Shown: positions 32,928-42,102, counted from the stretch's first letter. The stretch is DNA of 64,000 nucleotides from Scandinavium vulneris_A (GCA_046518185.1 JBKGRZ010000001.1:1-64000); one strand, 5' to 3'. The notes: generated by a model from the sequence alone, not told the origin. Translations and numbers: made by a program.

Positions 32928-34301
32928 TCAGTGAGTGTCAGACAGCAGGTCCTGCTGGATACGGCTCTCCATCGCTTCATATCGACGAAAGAAGAGCAAA
33001 GGCAGCGCTGCCAGCGCAAAGAGGAGTGCTGGCGCCCAGATAAAGGCGCAGGTAATGCCGGTAAGGCCATCGGCGGTCTGGGCATGATTAGGTACATACC
33101 CAAAACTGTTCATAATCCATGCCGCAAATGCTGTACCGATCCCGCTGCCCATTTTGATGCAGAAGGTACTGCCGAAAGCGATCAGGACACCCGTGGCACG
33201 GATACCGGTTCTCCATTTACCGTAATCGACCGCAAAACCGAGCATGGCGAAGGGCATTGAGCAGGCAATCCCGCTGCCGATATTGGCGAGCACCCAGGCG
33301 GCGATGAGCAAAGGAATGTTATCTGCCGCGAACCACATCAATATCCCGCCGAAAGCAGCCACCAGCAGACCGCTTATCCATATCCAGGTTTTGCTCAGAA
33401 ATTTACTGAAGAAGGGGATGGCGATGATGAATAAAATCTGCAAGGTGGCGAGGCTGTTGATGAGCGGGACCAGATCTTTACGATCAAGATTCCAGGTTAA
33501 ATAGTAAACAATGGTGGTGGCCCGTTGCTGTAAGGCAATCCAGAAAATGAGGTTCGCCAGCACCATCAGGATCCACGGCCAGTTTCCCTTCATGGCCGAG
33601 AAACTTTTTATCATTGGGAGTCGTGGTTGTTGCTGAATCTTTCCTGCATCTAATTCGCGAATATTTTTAAAGGCAAAAAACGTGAGCGCACAGGATATTA
33701 CGGCGAACGTTATCGCGGTATAGATAAAACCGATTTTGTCATTTCCATTACCCAAAAAAGCAACCAAAGGTAATGCTGTGGCATTCATTAATAACACCCC
33801 AATTTGCCCACCCGCCATGCGGTACGAATTTAAAATTAATCGCTCTTTTGGCGATAGGGTCATTAGGGGTAATATTGCACTTAGTGGTGTGTTTAAGCCT
33901 GTGAAAAGAATGCTGGCCAACATGTAAGATATGGCTGCATAGATGGCTTTTCCTGTCATGCTAATATCGGGTGACCAGAACGAAAGCGCACTGAATACGG
34001 CAAAGGGCAACGGCAACCATAAAAACCAGGGGCGACATTTACCATAGCGTGAGCGCGTTTTATCAATGATAACTCCCCATACAGGGGCATCAATGCCGTC
34101 TACGATACGCGCCAGCAGCAGAATGATCCCTGCAATAGCAAGGCTGATACCCGCAACATCCGTGTAAAAATAAAGAATGTAGGTAGAACCAAAGCAGTAC
34201 AGCAAGTTGCCAGCGACATCCAGCGCACCATAACTGACCCGTTGTATCAGAGGTAATGAATCAGTATCAGATGGCTGGGGGCTTTCAATAAGAGAACTCA
34301 T
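32928..34301 (-). CDS. GPH-family cation:glycoside symporter (MelB/YicJ type)
   Basis: A 457-aa, 12-segment transporter of the glycoside-pentoside-hexuronide:cation symporter family. The N-terminal signature includes YGALDVAGNLLYCFGSTYILYFYTD with the family Asp residues in helix 2 (RIVDGIDAPVWGVIIDKTRSRYGKCRPW). It resembles YicJ, encoded beside yicI in E. coli. Together with the GH31 gene it forms a two-gene oligosaccharide uptake and degradation unit. No dedicated regulator is adjacent. Confidence 0.87.
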   Translation of the reverse strand: MSSLIESPQPSDTDSLPLIQRVSYGALDVAGNLLYCFGSTYILYFYTDVAGISLAIAGIILLLARIVDGIDAPVWGVIIDKTRSRYGKCRPWFLWLPLPFAVFSALSFWSPDISMTGKAIYAAISYMLASILFTGLNTPLSAILPLMTLSPKERLILNSYRMAGGQIGVLLMNATALPLVAFLGNGNDKIGFIYTAITFAVISCALTFFAFKNIRELDAGKIQQQPRLPMIKSFSAMKGNWPWILMVLANLIFWIALQQRATTIVYYLTWNLDRKDLVPLINSLATLQILFIIAIPFFSKFLSKTWIWISGLLVAAFGGILMWFAADNIPLLIAAWVLANIGSGIACSMPFAMLGFAVDYGKWRTGIRATGVLIAFGSTFCIKMGSGIGTAFAAWIMNSFGYVPNHAQTADGLTGITCAFIWAPALLFALAALPLLFFRRYEAMESRIQQDLLSDTH

Positions 34302-34660
34302 TTCATTCGCTCCAGTAATAGAAGTGCAGGCCCAGAAATACAGCTTTATTTTCTAAGCGGAGAGAGATGTAAAATCCTGTTCATATTATTTTGGTGAATA
34401 TTAACGTATTGAGGGTGATATGACTTGATAATGAATGTGTGCAGGTGAGAGTAGTGAAGGTTGGTGGTGTGGACAATTATTATATTTTGTTTTGATGTTG
34501 CGTTAATTGGTTTTTAGACTATTCACGCTGATATTTGCTAAGCGCTTCACGTTTTCAAATAAAAAATAAATAATGTCGAGGGAGTGAAGGAATAACGTTC
34601 AGATAGCTCCCCATTTCAAAGGAGAGCTATCTGCAATAACGCCATTGCTGGCAGCCGTTA
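34302..34660. other. Intergenic region between the symporter gene and chaA
   Basis: Holds the promoter region of the leftward symporter-GH31 unit and the 3' end of chaA. It is strongly AT-rich. AAGCGCTT at 34540-34547 is a short palindrome with a central CG, as in LacI/GalR-type operators, but it does not extend further. No convincing CRP site was found. A hairpin near chaA is listed separately. Confidence 0.45.
34600..34633 (-). terminator. Hairpin downstream of chaA
   Basis: CAGATAGCTC (34600-34609) pairs perfectly with GAGCTATCTG (34624-34633), loop 14 bases, 27 bp beyond the chaA stop at 34661. A T tract is lacking, so it is a probable 3' end structure rather than a classical terminator. 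Confidence 0.55.
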
Positions 34661-35761
34661 TCAGGCAAATATTGTCATCAAATACGCCACAAACAATGCC
34701 AGATGCGCCGAACCGTTAAGCACATTGGTGCGTCCGGTGGAGAAGGAGAGCTGGCACAGTACCAGAGACGCCACCATCACAATCATTTCCGGCGCCCCCA
34801 GCGCGAACTCCAGATGATTCCCGGTTGCAAACGCGATGAGCGTCACGACCGGCACCGTCAGAGAAATGGTCGCCAGCACCGAACCAAAGAACAGATTCAT
34901 TGCACGCTGTACCTGATTATTCAGCACCGCACGCAATGCCCCGAGACCTTCAGGGGAGAGGATCAGCAGCGCAATCAGGAAGCCGGTAAAGGCTACCGGG
35001 GCGTTCATGGTCCCGAGCAGCATCTCCAGCGGGCCGGCATTCATTTTAGTCACCGCGATGACCGCAATCAGATGGATCACCAGCCACACTGCATGCCAGA
35101 CGCTGCTGTGCGCGGAGGGTTTACCGTGATGCGGGTCATCGTCGTCGGCCTCGTCTTCATGCTCGTACACGAACAGGCTCTGGTGCGTTTTGGTCTGAAT
35201 TAGCAGGAACACGCCGTACATCGCGGCGGAAATCAGGGCAACCAGCAGCGCCTGTCCGGTCGAGAAATTCCCACCCGGCAGCGCCATCGGGAATACCAGC
35301 ACGATGATTGCCAGCGGGAACAGGGCAATCAGGTATTGTTTAATGCCAAAGAGATTCATGTACTGGGTGGCAAACTTGCGTCCGCCCATCAATAACGAGA
35401 AGCCCACCAGGCCGCCGGTAACAATCATGATGATCGAATACAGGGTGTCACGCATCAAGGTCGGGGCCGCATCGCCGGTGGCCATTAATGCGGAAATAAG
35501 GCTCACTTCAAGAATAACGACCGAGAGGCTTAAAATCAGTGAGCCGTAAGGCTCGCCGAGACGATGGGCCAGCACGTCTGCGTGGCGAACCACGCTAAAA
35601 GCACTGCTTAAAATACCGATCAGGGCTAGGATGTTAATCCCAATAACCACTGGCAGTGACTGGCTGTTACCAAAGAACACCAGCACTGCCAGTGCCAGTA
35701 CCGGGAAAATGAGAGTCGTCTCCTTGTGGCGGGTTTTCACCGCCTCATGTGCATGTGTCAT
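34661..35761 (-). CDS. chaA: Na+(K+,Ca2+)/H+ antiporter ChaA
   Basis: A 366-aa CaCA-type antiporter with two homologous halves of about five membrane segments joined by an acidic cytoplasmic loop (YEHEDEADDDDPHHGKP). The alpha-repeat motifs include GEPYGSLILSLSVVILEV in the first half and ALGAPEMIVMVASL in the second. It exports Na+, Ca2+ and K+ at alkaline pH. Divergent from chaB as in E. coli. Confidence 0.95.
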   Translation of the reverse strand: MTHAHEAVKTRHKETTLIFPVLALAVLVFFGNSQSLPVVIGINILALIGILSSAFSVVRHADVLAHRLGEPYGSLILSLSVVILEVSLISALMATGDAAPTLMRDTLYSIIMIVTGGLVGFSLLMGGRKFATQYMNLFGIKQYLIALFPLAIIVLVFPMALPGGNFSTGQALLVALISAAMYGVFLLIQTKTHQSLFVYEHEDEADDDDPHHGKPSAHSSVWHAVWLVIHLIAVIAVTKMNAGPLEMLLGTMNAPVAFTGFLIALLILSPEGLGALRAVLNNQVQRAMNLFFGSVLATISLTVPVVTLIAFATGNHLEFALGAPEMIVMVASLVLCQLSFSTGRTNVLNGSAHLALFVAYLMTIFA

Positions 35762-36028
35762 GAACCATCTCCATTTGAGCAGGTAATTTTAATTATAGAT
35801 AACATAAGGATATAAGATAGCAGACCACTCGGTATTATCTGCATATTTTTACTGAAATTTACCTCTCTGTATCATGAATCATAATAAACACAGTAAAAAT
35901 CATGTTATGTTAATATTTTATTTATATAACAGTGAGTTGTTTGTCATTTTTCTGCAATAATCTCTTGAATTTGCGCCTCAGGAAATCCTCGGCCACACTG
36001 AATACGGGTCTCAATTCAGGGGAGCGTT

Positions 36029-36259
36029 ATGCCTTACCACGACCGAAGTGATTTACCCGACAGCGTGCAGCATGTGCTCCCCGCTCATGCTCAGGATATC
36101 TATAAAGAAGCGTTTAACAGCGCCTGGGATCAGTATAAGCATAAAGAAGACCGTCGGGACGATGCCAGCCGCGAAGAGACCGCGCACCGTGTGGCGTGGG
36201 CGGCGGTGAAGAATGATTATCAGAAGGGAGACGATGATAAGTGGCATAAGAAGAAGTAA
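36029..36259 (+). CDS. chaB: ChaB family protein
   Basis: A 76-aa soluble, highly charged protein matching ChaB: it begins MPYHDRSDLPDSVQHVLPAHAQDIYKEAFNSAW and continues through the HRVAWAAVK motif. Long described as a regulator of ChaA, but its real function is uncertain. GGGGAG precedes the ATG. Located between chaA (divergent) and chaC. Confidence 0.94.
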   Translation: MPYHDRSDLPDSVQHVLPAHAQDIYKEAFNSAWDQYKHKEDRRDDASREETAHRVAWAAVKNDYQKGDDDKWHKKK

Positions 36260-36435
36260 ATGAAAGGTTTAATGGAATAAGCTGTCACTTGCCGGAAACA
36301 ATTGTCATTTATTGACACTTTGTTGCCTTGCCTTCGGCCCGTTCATTGCATATTGTCTGAGGAAGCTGGATAATATTTCAGCAATTCAGAAGGAAATAGT
36401 GGTAACAGGGAAGATTGCAGTGGCGGAGGTATAAA

Positions 36436-37116
36436 GTGTTAACACGTGATTTCTTGCTGAAAGCCGATTGCAAGACGGCGTTTGGTGCAATCGAGGAATC
36501 GCTACTCTGGTCGTCGGAACAACGTGCAGCCTCACTGGCCGCGACGTTAGCCTGTCGTCCGGATGATGGCCCGGTATGGATTTTTGGTTACGGTTCCCTG
36601 ATGTGGAACCCGGCGCTGGATTACAGTGAATCCTGCACCGGGACGCTCGTCGGCTGGCACCGTGCCTTCTGTTTACGCCTGACGGCAGGGCGCGGAAGTG
36701 CCTGTCAGCCAGGCCGCATGCTTGCCCTAAAAGAGGGCGGACGCACCACCGGCGTCGCCTATCGTCTGCCGGATGGTACGCTTGAAGAGGAGCTGTCGCT
36801 GCTCTGGAAGCGTGAAATGATCACCGGATGCTATCTGCCGACCTGGTGCAAGCTGGAACTCGACGACGGTCAGACGGTGAACGCGCTCGTGTTCATCATG
36901 GATCCGCGCCACCCGCTGTATGAATCAGACACCAGCGTGCAGGTCATCGCCCCGCTGATTGCCGCCGCCAGTGGGCCGCTCGGCACTAACGCCCAGTATC
37001 TGTTCTCGCTCGAACAGGAATTAGTGAAGCTGGGCATGCAGGACGAGTGTCTGAACGAGCTGGTCGGGAAAGTGCGCTATCTGCTGAATGGTGAACATCT
37101 GCCGCGAACGGCATGA
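36436..37116 (+). CDS. chaC: Glutathione-specific gamma-glutamylcyclotransferase ChaC
   Basis: A 226-aa enzyme of the ChaC family that splits glutathione into 5-oxoproline and Cys-Gly. It keeps the substrate loop VWIFGYGSLMWNPAL, and the catalytic Glu lies in the LLWKREMI region. GTG 36436 (VLTRDFLLKADCKTAFGA) is preferred over ATG 36415 because GGAGG stands just upstream and E. coli ChaC begins MITRDFLMNADC. Confidence 0.94.
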   Translation: MLTRDFLLKADCKTAFGAIEESLLWSSEQRAASLAATLACRPDDGPVWIFGYGSLMWNPALDYSESCTGTLVGWHRAFCLRLTAGRGSACQPGRMLALKEGGRTTGVAYRLPDGTLEEELSLLWKREMITGCYLPTWCKLELDDGQTVNALVFIMDPRHPLYESDTSVQVIAPLIAAASGPLGTNAQYLFSLEQELVKLGMQDECLNELVGKVRYLLNGEHLPRTA

Positions 37117-37121
37117 AAAAA

Positions 37122-37190
37122 TGCCCGGTGGAGCTAGCGCCTGCGGGGTCTACGGTTGTGTAGGTCCGCTAAGCGAAACGCCACCGGGCA
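37122..37190. repeat. REP/BIME-like palindromic element after chaC
   Basis: TGCCCGGTGG (37122-37131) pairs perfectly with CCACCGGGCA (37181-37190); the interior holds a second imperfect inverted repeat (GGTCTAC with GTAGGTCC). This two-unit structure between convergent genes is typical of enterobacterial REP/BIME elements and probably protects or ends both transcripts. Confidence 0.8.
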
Positions 37191-37193
37191 GTA

Positions 37194-37439
37194 TTATGCC
37201 GGAACGAAGCTGATTGAATGTTCCAGTGACTGGCTATGACTGTCGATCAGCACGTTCCAGGTTCCACTGTACGGCACGGTCAGATAGGCATTTTCACGAT
37301 TTTGCACGCTGAGGATATCCGTCTGCGCATCGCTCGCCTGTTTTTTTGCACTCATTAAATGAATGTGGCAGCGTTCAGAGCACCGAACCACCACCGTATC
37401 CCCACCAAATAACGTCAAACTTGCTTTCACCATTGCCAT
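37194..37439 (-). CDS. DUF1883 domain-containing protein
   Basis: An 81-aa protein with the DUF1883 pattern GDTVVVRCSERCHIHLM and the C-terminal TVPYSGTWNVLID. It is predicted all-beta and soluble. DUF1883 proteins are of unknown function, sometimes found fused to TIR domains; none is fused here. Stands alone between the REP-like element and the chemoreceptor; not part of the E. coli chaC-ychN interval. Confidence 0.8.
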   Translation of the reverse strand: MAMVKASLTLFGGDTVVVRCSERCHIHLMSAKKQASDAQTDILSVQNRENAYLTVPYSGTWNVLIDSHSQSLEHSISFVPA

Positions 37440-37654
37440 TGTTTACCCCGTTGCTGTCCGCCCACGCACTCCGTGCCAGAGAATCCCCGTGTGTGATGTT
37501 GTTCACAATTCACTCATGGCATAACACCAAATGGGGAGGAGGCTGATGCTGATTTTGATCAAAAAATGCGGCAACGATTCAACAAAAATGACAATGTTCC
37601 TGAAACCATTCAGCTGGCGCGTGATTTGAAGTTCAAAACCGCGCCAGCAGAAAA

Positions 37655-39439
37655 TTAAATGCGGAAATGTCCGGCGGTTGTAGCAAGGTCGCCCGCCTGG
37701 CTTTGCAGGGCGCCCGCCGCTGCGGCCGATTCCACCACCAGTTCAGCATTCTGCTGCACCATTCTGTCCAGATGAATCACCGCGTGATTTATCTCTTTAA
37801 TGCCCTGCATCTGTTCGCTGCTGGCGATGCTGATTTCACGGATGATCCCCGATACGCTGCCGATGTTGGATACTATCTCCTGCATGCTCTCCCCGGCCAG
37901 GCGCACGAAATGTGAGCCGGTGGCCACGCTTTGGGTGGTGGAGTCGATCAGCGTTTTAATCTCTTTCGCCGCCTGGGCGCTGCGGCTGGCGAGGTTGCGC
38001 ACCTCACCAGCGACGACGGCGAATCCGCGCCCTTGCTCCCCGGCGCGTGCAGCTTCTACCGAGGCGTTCAGGGCGAGGATATTAGTCTGGAAGGCGATGC
38101 CGTCGATGACGCTGGTGATGTCGCCGATTTTCGCCGAGGCGGTTTCAATCGCCTGCATCGTGTCGATGGCGCTGGACACTACGCTGCCACCTTTAGACGC
38201 CACTTTGGTCGCTTTCTCAGCCTGAGCGCTGGCGGCCGTCGCGGATTCGGTCGACTGCGCCACCGAGGCGCTAATTTGCTCCACGGCGCTGGCGGTTTCA
38301 CGCAGGCTTGAGGCGGCCTGTTCGGTACGGGCCGACAGATCGCGGTTTCCGGCGGCAATTTCCTGCGCGGCGGTTTGTACCGAGGAGGTGGAATCCCGCA
38401 GCTGACGCATTACCTGCGCCAACTTATCGCTGAACAGGTTAAAGGCATGGGCGATTTGCGCCACTTCATCTTTGCCGTTTTCCGGTAGGCGCTGTGACAG
38501 GTCGTTGGTTCCGTTGCTGATCGCCAGCATCGCATCGCGAATGGTGATCAGCCGTTTAAGCATCGTCGCGACCAGTAAATGCACTACGCCTCCCCCTACC
38601 AGCACCAGCACGATAAACGCAATGGCCGAGGCTTTCAGCAGGGCGTTCATTCCGGAGGTGGCGTCCTGATGGTCAAGTGCCACCACCAGCAGCCAATGAG
38701 TTCCCTTCACCGGTACGGCAGAGAAGATTTTATCCTGACCGCCGAGGCTGCCTTGCACCGTCTTTCCAGCGGTGAGTGCGTGTAAGTCGACGCCGGATAT
38801 CGCGTCATTAAACGGTTTCAGGGTCAGGGCCGGATCGCTGGCGGCAATCACACTCCCGTCGCTGTCCAGCAGCAGGCCGCTGCTAGCGGGGGTAGGGTGA
38901 ATTTCCCGAACGTTGGCTACGACGCTGTCCATCGTTACGTCCCCGGCAACCACTGCTTTCAATGTGCCGTTGTCTTTCACCGGTACTGCGAAGGTCACCA
39001 CCAGTTTGCCCGTGCCCGCGTCGACGTATGGCGCGGTCACGACCGGCGCATCATCATGCAGCACCTGCTGATACCAAGGCCGGGCGGTTGGGTCATAATC
39101 GGCGGGAACGCCGGTCGGGTCGGAGAATTTCGCGGTTTTGCTGGCGTAGCCGACATACACATTGCTGAAGCCGCCTGCGTGCGCCATTTGCAGAAACTGT
39201 GGGACCGGGTCGTCACTGAGGGCGACTTTATCGAGCGATGCGATGACCGCCATTTTGCCGCTGACCCAGTCGGCGATGGCCATGCCGTGACTGATCCGCG
39301 TGCTGACCAGCATTTCCTGCTGCGCCTGAAGATTATCGCGACGGGTGACCTGATAGTTGATGATGGTGTTCAGAAGAAGTGCAACCGCCAGACATCCGGC
39401 GGTTGCAGCGATAATGCGCGTGCGAATGGAACGAAACAT
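37655..39439 (-). CDS. Methyl-accepting chemotaxis protein with dCache sensor domain
   Basis: A 594-aa chemoreceptor: membrane segment 1 (about 8-30), periplasmic double-Cache domain (about 35-275), membrane segment 2 (about 278-303), HAMP (about 305-360) and the signalling domain with the hairpin tip IDGIAFQTNILALNASVEAARAGEQGRGFAVVA. The sensor has YDPTARPWY and, further on, YVDAGTG, matching the Tyr-x4-Arg-x-Trp-Tyr...Asp pattern of amino-acid-binding dCache domains. It ends TTAGHFRI without a CheR/CheB-docking NWETF-type pentapeptide. The start at MFRSIRTRI (39439) with AGGA upstream is preferred over 39478. Confidence 0.92.
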   Translation of the reverse strand: MFRSIRTRIIAATAGCLAVALLLNTIINYQVTRRDNLQAQQEMLVSTRISHGMAIADWVSGKMAVIASLDKVALSDDPVPQFLQMAHAGGFSNVYVGYASKTAKFSDPTGVPADYDPTARPWYQQVLHDDAPVVTAPYVDAGTGKLVVTFAVPVKDNGTLKAVVAGDVTMDSVVANVREIHPTPASSGLLLDSDGSVIAASDPALTLKPFNDAISGVDLHALTAGKTVQGSLGGQDKIFSAVPVKGTHWLLVVALDHQDATSGMNALLKASAIAFIVLVLVGGGVVHLLVATMLKRLITIRDAMLAISNGTNDLSQRLPENGKDEVAQIAHAFNLFSDKLAQVMRQLRDSTSSVQTAAQEIAAGNRDLSARTEQAASSLRETASAVEQISASVAQSTESATAASAQAEKATKVASKGGSVVSSAIDTMQAIETASAKIGDITSVIDGIAFQTNILALNASVEAARAGEQGRGFAVVAGEVRNLASRSAQAAKEIKTLIDSTTQSVATGSHFVRLAGESMQEIVSNIGSVSGIIREISIASSEQMQGIKEINHAVIHLDRMVQQNAELVVESAAAAGALQSQAGDLATTAGHFRI

Positions 39440-39544
39440 AATATATTCCTGCTGTGTTGTTTGCTGGCATATCGGCAACCCAACCAGGAACTTGATGCTG
39501 TAACCGCGGACATAAGAAAAAACACTTTATCGGTACTTTTTGGC

Positions 39545-39895
39545 TCAGAAGGTTAATACCTTGTCCGCCTCGAGCGTCCACTGCGCCAGCTCAACCAGCG
39601 TGCCGATTTCCACGCCATCTGCCAGCGGGAGCGGGGTGATACCCCGACCATCGGTGCAGGTTTTGCATAATTTCACCGGCACATCCTGCGCGGTTAAAAT
39701 TTCCAGCATTTGCTGAATATTGTAGCCCTCGACCGGTTTTTGCCCTTTCAACCCAGCGGTCACCGCATCGGACATCAGGAACACTTTCAGGTCTATCGGC
39801 TGTTGGTCGCGCAGCGCAATGGCCAGACGCAGACTGTTAAAAAGCGATTCGCTGCCGTACGCCGCGCCGTTGGCGATAATCACAATACGTTGCAT
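39545..39895 (-). CDS. ychN: DsrE/DsrF family protein YchN
   Basis: A 116-aa protein matching E. coli YchN: MQRIVIIANGAAYGSESLFNSLRLAIAL, the LKVFLMSDAV strand and LCKTCTDGRGI with the conserved Cys pair of this DsrE-like family. It forms a hexameric sulfur-related fold; its function is unclear. The start at 39895 is set by homology; the extension to 40009 overlaps the neighbouring gene and is not conserved. Confidence 0.95.
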   Translation of the reverse strand: MQRIVIIANGAAYGSESLFNSLRLAIALRDQQPIDLKVFLMSDAVTAGLKGQKPVEGYNIQQMLEILTAQDVPVKLCKTCTDGRGITPLPLADGVEIGTLVELAQWTLEADKVLTF

Positions 39896-39989
39896 GCTCA
39901 CTCCTGAAATAGCGTAAAGACTCCCGATGCTACTGCGCCGCGTCCAGGCTGCCAACCGCTTCAGGCCTGGGGCATGATCTGGCGCAGCT

Positions 39990-40541
39990 CTACTGCCCGA
40001 AACGGCCAATCAACCCGGCGGCGGCCAATTGATGTCCTTTCAGTTTTTCAAACAACGCCTCGCGGGTTAAGCCTTCGGGCAGGGTCGGTGGCAGCGACGT
40101 GGCGATCAAGGTAAAGGTGTAATGGTGGGCCCCGGTTCCCGGAGGCGGACACGGCCCATACCAGCTGGCGGTGCCCGGCGTGTTTTTGCCACCGGTGAAT
40201 CCTTTCCCGTCGCGTAAGGCATCCGGTCCAAATCCGGTCAGCGCCGGGGAGATGTTGTAAGCCACCAGATGCGTCACGCCGAGCCCTTTATTGCCCTCGG
40301 GATCGTGCACGACCAGCGCCAGGCTTTGGGTTTGCGGCGGAACGTTGCTCCAGACCAGCGGCGGCGAGTTGTTTTTCCCGGTGCAGTTCGCATTCTTCGG
40401 GTCATTCCCGGCGAAGGCTTTATCGAGCATCGCGTTATCGGCAAAATTAGGCGACTGCAGTATAAACAAACTGTCCGCGCAGGCGGCATTGACGCTGGCA
40501 AATAAGGCCGCGCAGGCCAGCAGGCGGGGGAGGGTTTTCAT
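39990..40541 (-). CDS. Periplasmic PEBP/YbcL-family (Raf kinase inhibitor-like) protein
   Basis: A 183-aa protein with a Sec signal peptide (LLACAALFASVNAACA) and a PEBP fold: GKNNSPPLVWSNVPPQTQSLALVVHDPEG, GVTHLVAYNISP and GPCPPPGTGAHHYTFTL. It resembles E. coli YbcL (periplasmic) rather than cytoplasmic YbhB. Periplasmic YbcL of uropathogenic E. coli suppresses neutrophil migration; whether this protein does is unknown. ATG 40541 chosen (MKTLPRL). Lies between ychN and ychO, which are neighbours in E. coli. Confidence 0.88.
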   Translation of the reverse strand: MKTLPRLLACAALFASVNAACADSLFILQSPNFADNAMLDKAFAGNDPKNANCTGKNNSPPLVWSNVPPQTQSLALVVHDPEGNKGLGVTHLVAYNISPALTGFGPDALRDGKGFTGGKNTPGTASWYGPCPPPGTGAHHYTFTLIATSLPPTLPEGLTREALFEKLKGHQLAAAGLIGRFGQ

Positions 40542-40698
40542 AAGCACATCTCACACTGAAAGGTTGGTTTAACTGTAGCCGATGCTTAAGGATCTTCCTG
40601 AAATTTGCGCTTAGGCTGAAAGAGAAGAACAAAACCGTTAAAATAAAAGGAGGTGCTATCCGGCACCGTGTTGATTTACTGAGGGATCCCGCTGCGTT

Positions 40699-42102
40699 TT
40701 GCAATATTTGCTGTCACCACCACGTCTTCTGTTGTTCCTACTCTTGCCCTTCGCAGGAGGTGTCGCCGGTGCTCGTCAAACCTTTGTCGATCGGGCAGAA
40801 CACCCTTTTGAGCAGAGCCCCGACGCGCTGCCGAGTCTGGGCATTGCCCCTGATAATCACGAAAGTGAAAAGCAGCTTGCCGAAATGATGAAAGCCTTTG
40901 GCGAAGCCAGCATGAAGGATAACGGGCTGGATACCGGCGATCAGGCTCGCCTTTTCGCCATCGAAAAACTCAGTCATCAACTGAACGCCGAAGTGAATCA
41001 GCAACTGGACTACTGGCTTTCTCCGTGGGGCAACGCCTCGGCGGAATTGCTGGTGGACCGCGAAGGTAAATTCACCGGCAGCCACGGCAGTTGGTTTGTA
41101 CCGTTGGAAGATAACAACCGTTATTTGACCTGGAGTCAGGTGGGCGTCACCGAGCAAGACGATGGTTTGGTGAGTAACCTGGGCGTCGGGCAGCGTTGGA
41201 TCGCAGGCAGTTGGCTGGTGGGTTACAACGCTTTTTATGACGCGCTGCTGGGCGAACGCTTGCAGCGTGGCGGCTTTGGCGCCGAAGCCTGGGGCGAATA
41301 TTTGCGCCTTTCGGCGAACTACTATCAGCCGTTTAATGGCTGGCAGGACGAGAGTGAAACCCAGGAAAGCCGGATGGCGCGCGGGTACGATCTGACCGCA
41401 CAGGCCCGACTGCCGTTTTATCGCTACATTAATACCAGCGTCAGTTTCGAGCAGTATTACGGCGACAGCGTCGACTTATTCCACTCCGGCACCGGGTATC
41501 ACAACCCGATGGCCGTGTCCCTTGGCCTGGCGTATACCCCGGTGCCGCTAGTGACCATTTCCGCCGAACATAAGCAGGGCGAAAGCGGTGTGAGCCAGAA
41601 TAATCTCGGCATGAAACTCAACTATCGCTTTGGCGTACCGTTGAAGAAACAGCTGGCATCCAGCGAAGTGGCAGCCTTTACCTCGCTGCGCGGCAGTCGT
41701 TACGACAGCCCGGAACGCAGTAATCTGCCGGTGGTGGAATATCGCCAGCGCAAAACGCTGTCGGTGTTCCTCGCCACGCCACCCTGGGATTTGCAGCCGG
41801 GCGAAACGGTGTCCCTCAAGCTGCAGGTGCGCAGCCGGTTTAAAATAAAGTCGTTGACCTGGCAGGGGGATTCGCAGGCGTTAAGCCTGACGCCGCCGGT
41901 GAATCGCAGCAGCACCGATGGCTGGACAGTGATTATGCCCGCGTGGGATTACAGCGACGGGGCACAGAATCGCTGGCATCTGTCGGTGGTGGTTGAAGAT
42001 GAGAAGGGGCAGCGCGTCTCGTCCAATGAGATTACGCTAGTGCTGACGGAGCCGCTGGTGACCTTCCCGGCGGCATCGTCAGATTCGCTACTGATGCCTT
42101 AG
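40699..42102 (+). CDS. ychO: Inverse autotransporter/invasin-like protein YchO
   Basis: A 467-aa outer-membrane protein matching E. coli YchO (YchP): signal peptide, an alpha/beta-barrel intimin/invasin translocator (about 70-330; the WLSPWGNAS, GVGQRW and AGFGAEAWGEYLRLSANYYQPF motifs are typical) and a single C-terminal Ig-like domain. Implicated in adhesion and biofilm in E. coli. No ATG is available: an in-frame stop at 40672 and the first possible start TTG at 40699 (GAGGGAT upstream), so a TTG start is likely. Convergent with narL. Confidence 0.92.
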   Translation: MQYLLSPPRLLLFLLLPFAGGVAGARQTFVDRAEHPFEQSPDALPSLGIAPDNHESEKQLAEMMKAFGEASMKDNGLDTGDQARLFAIEKLSHQLNAEVNQQLDYWLSPWGNASAELLVDREGKFTGSHGSWFVPLEDNNRYLTWSQVGVTEQDDGLVSNLGVGQRWIAGSWLVGYNAFYDALLGERLQRGGFGAEAWGEYLRLSANYYQPFNGWQDESETQESRMARGYDLTAQARLPFYRYINTSVSFEQYYGDSVDLFHSGTGYHNPMAVSLGLAYTPVPLVTISAEHKQGESGVSQNNLGMKLNYRFGVPLKKQLASSEVAAFTSLRGSRYDSPERSNLPVVEYRQRKTLSVFLATPPWDLQPGETVSLKLQVRSRFKIKSLTWQGDSQALSLTPPVNRSSTDGWTVIMPAWDYSDGAQNRWHLSVVVEDEKGQRVSSNEITLVLTEPLVTFPAASSDSLLMP

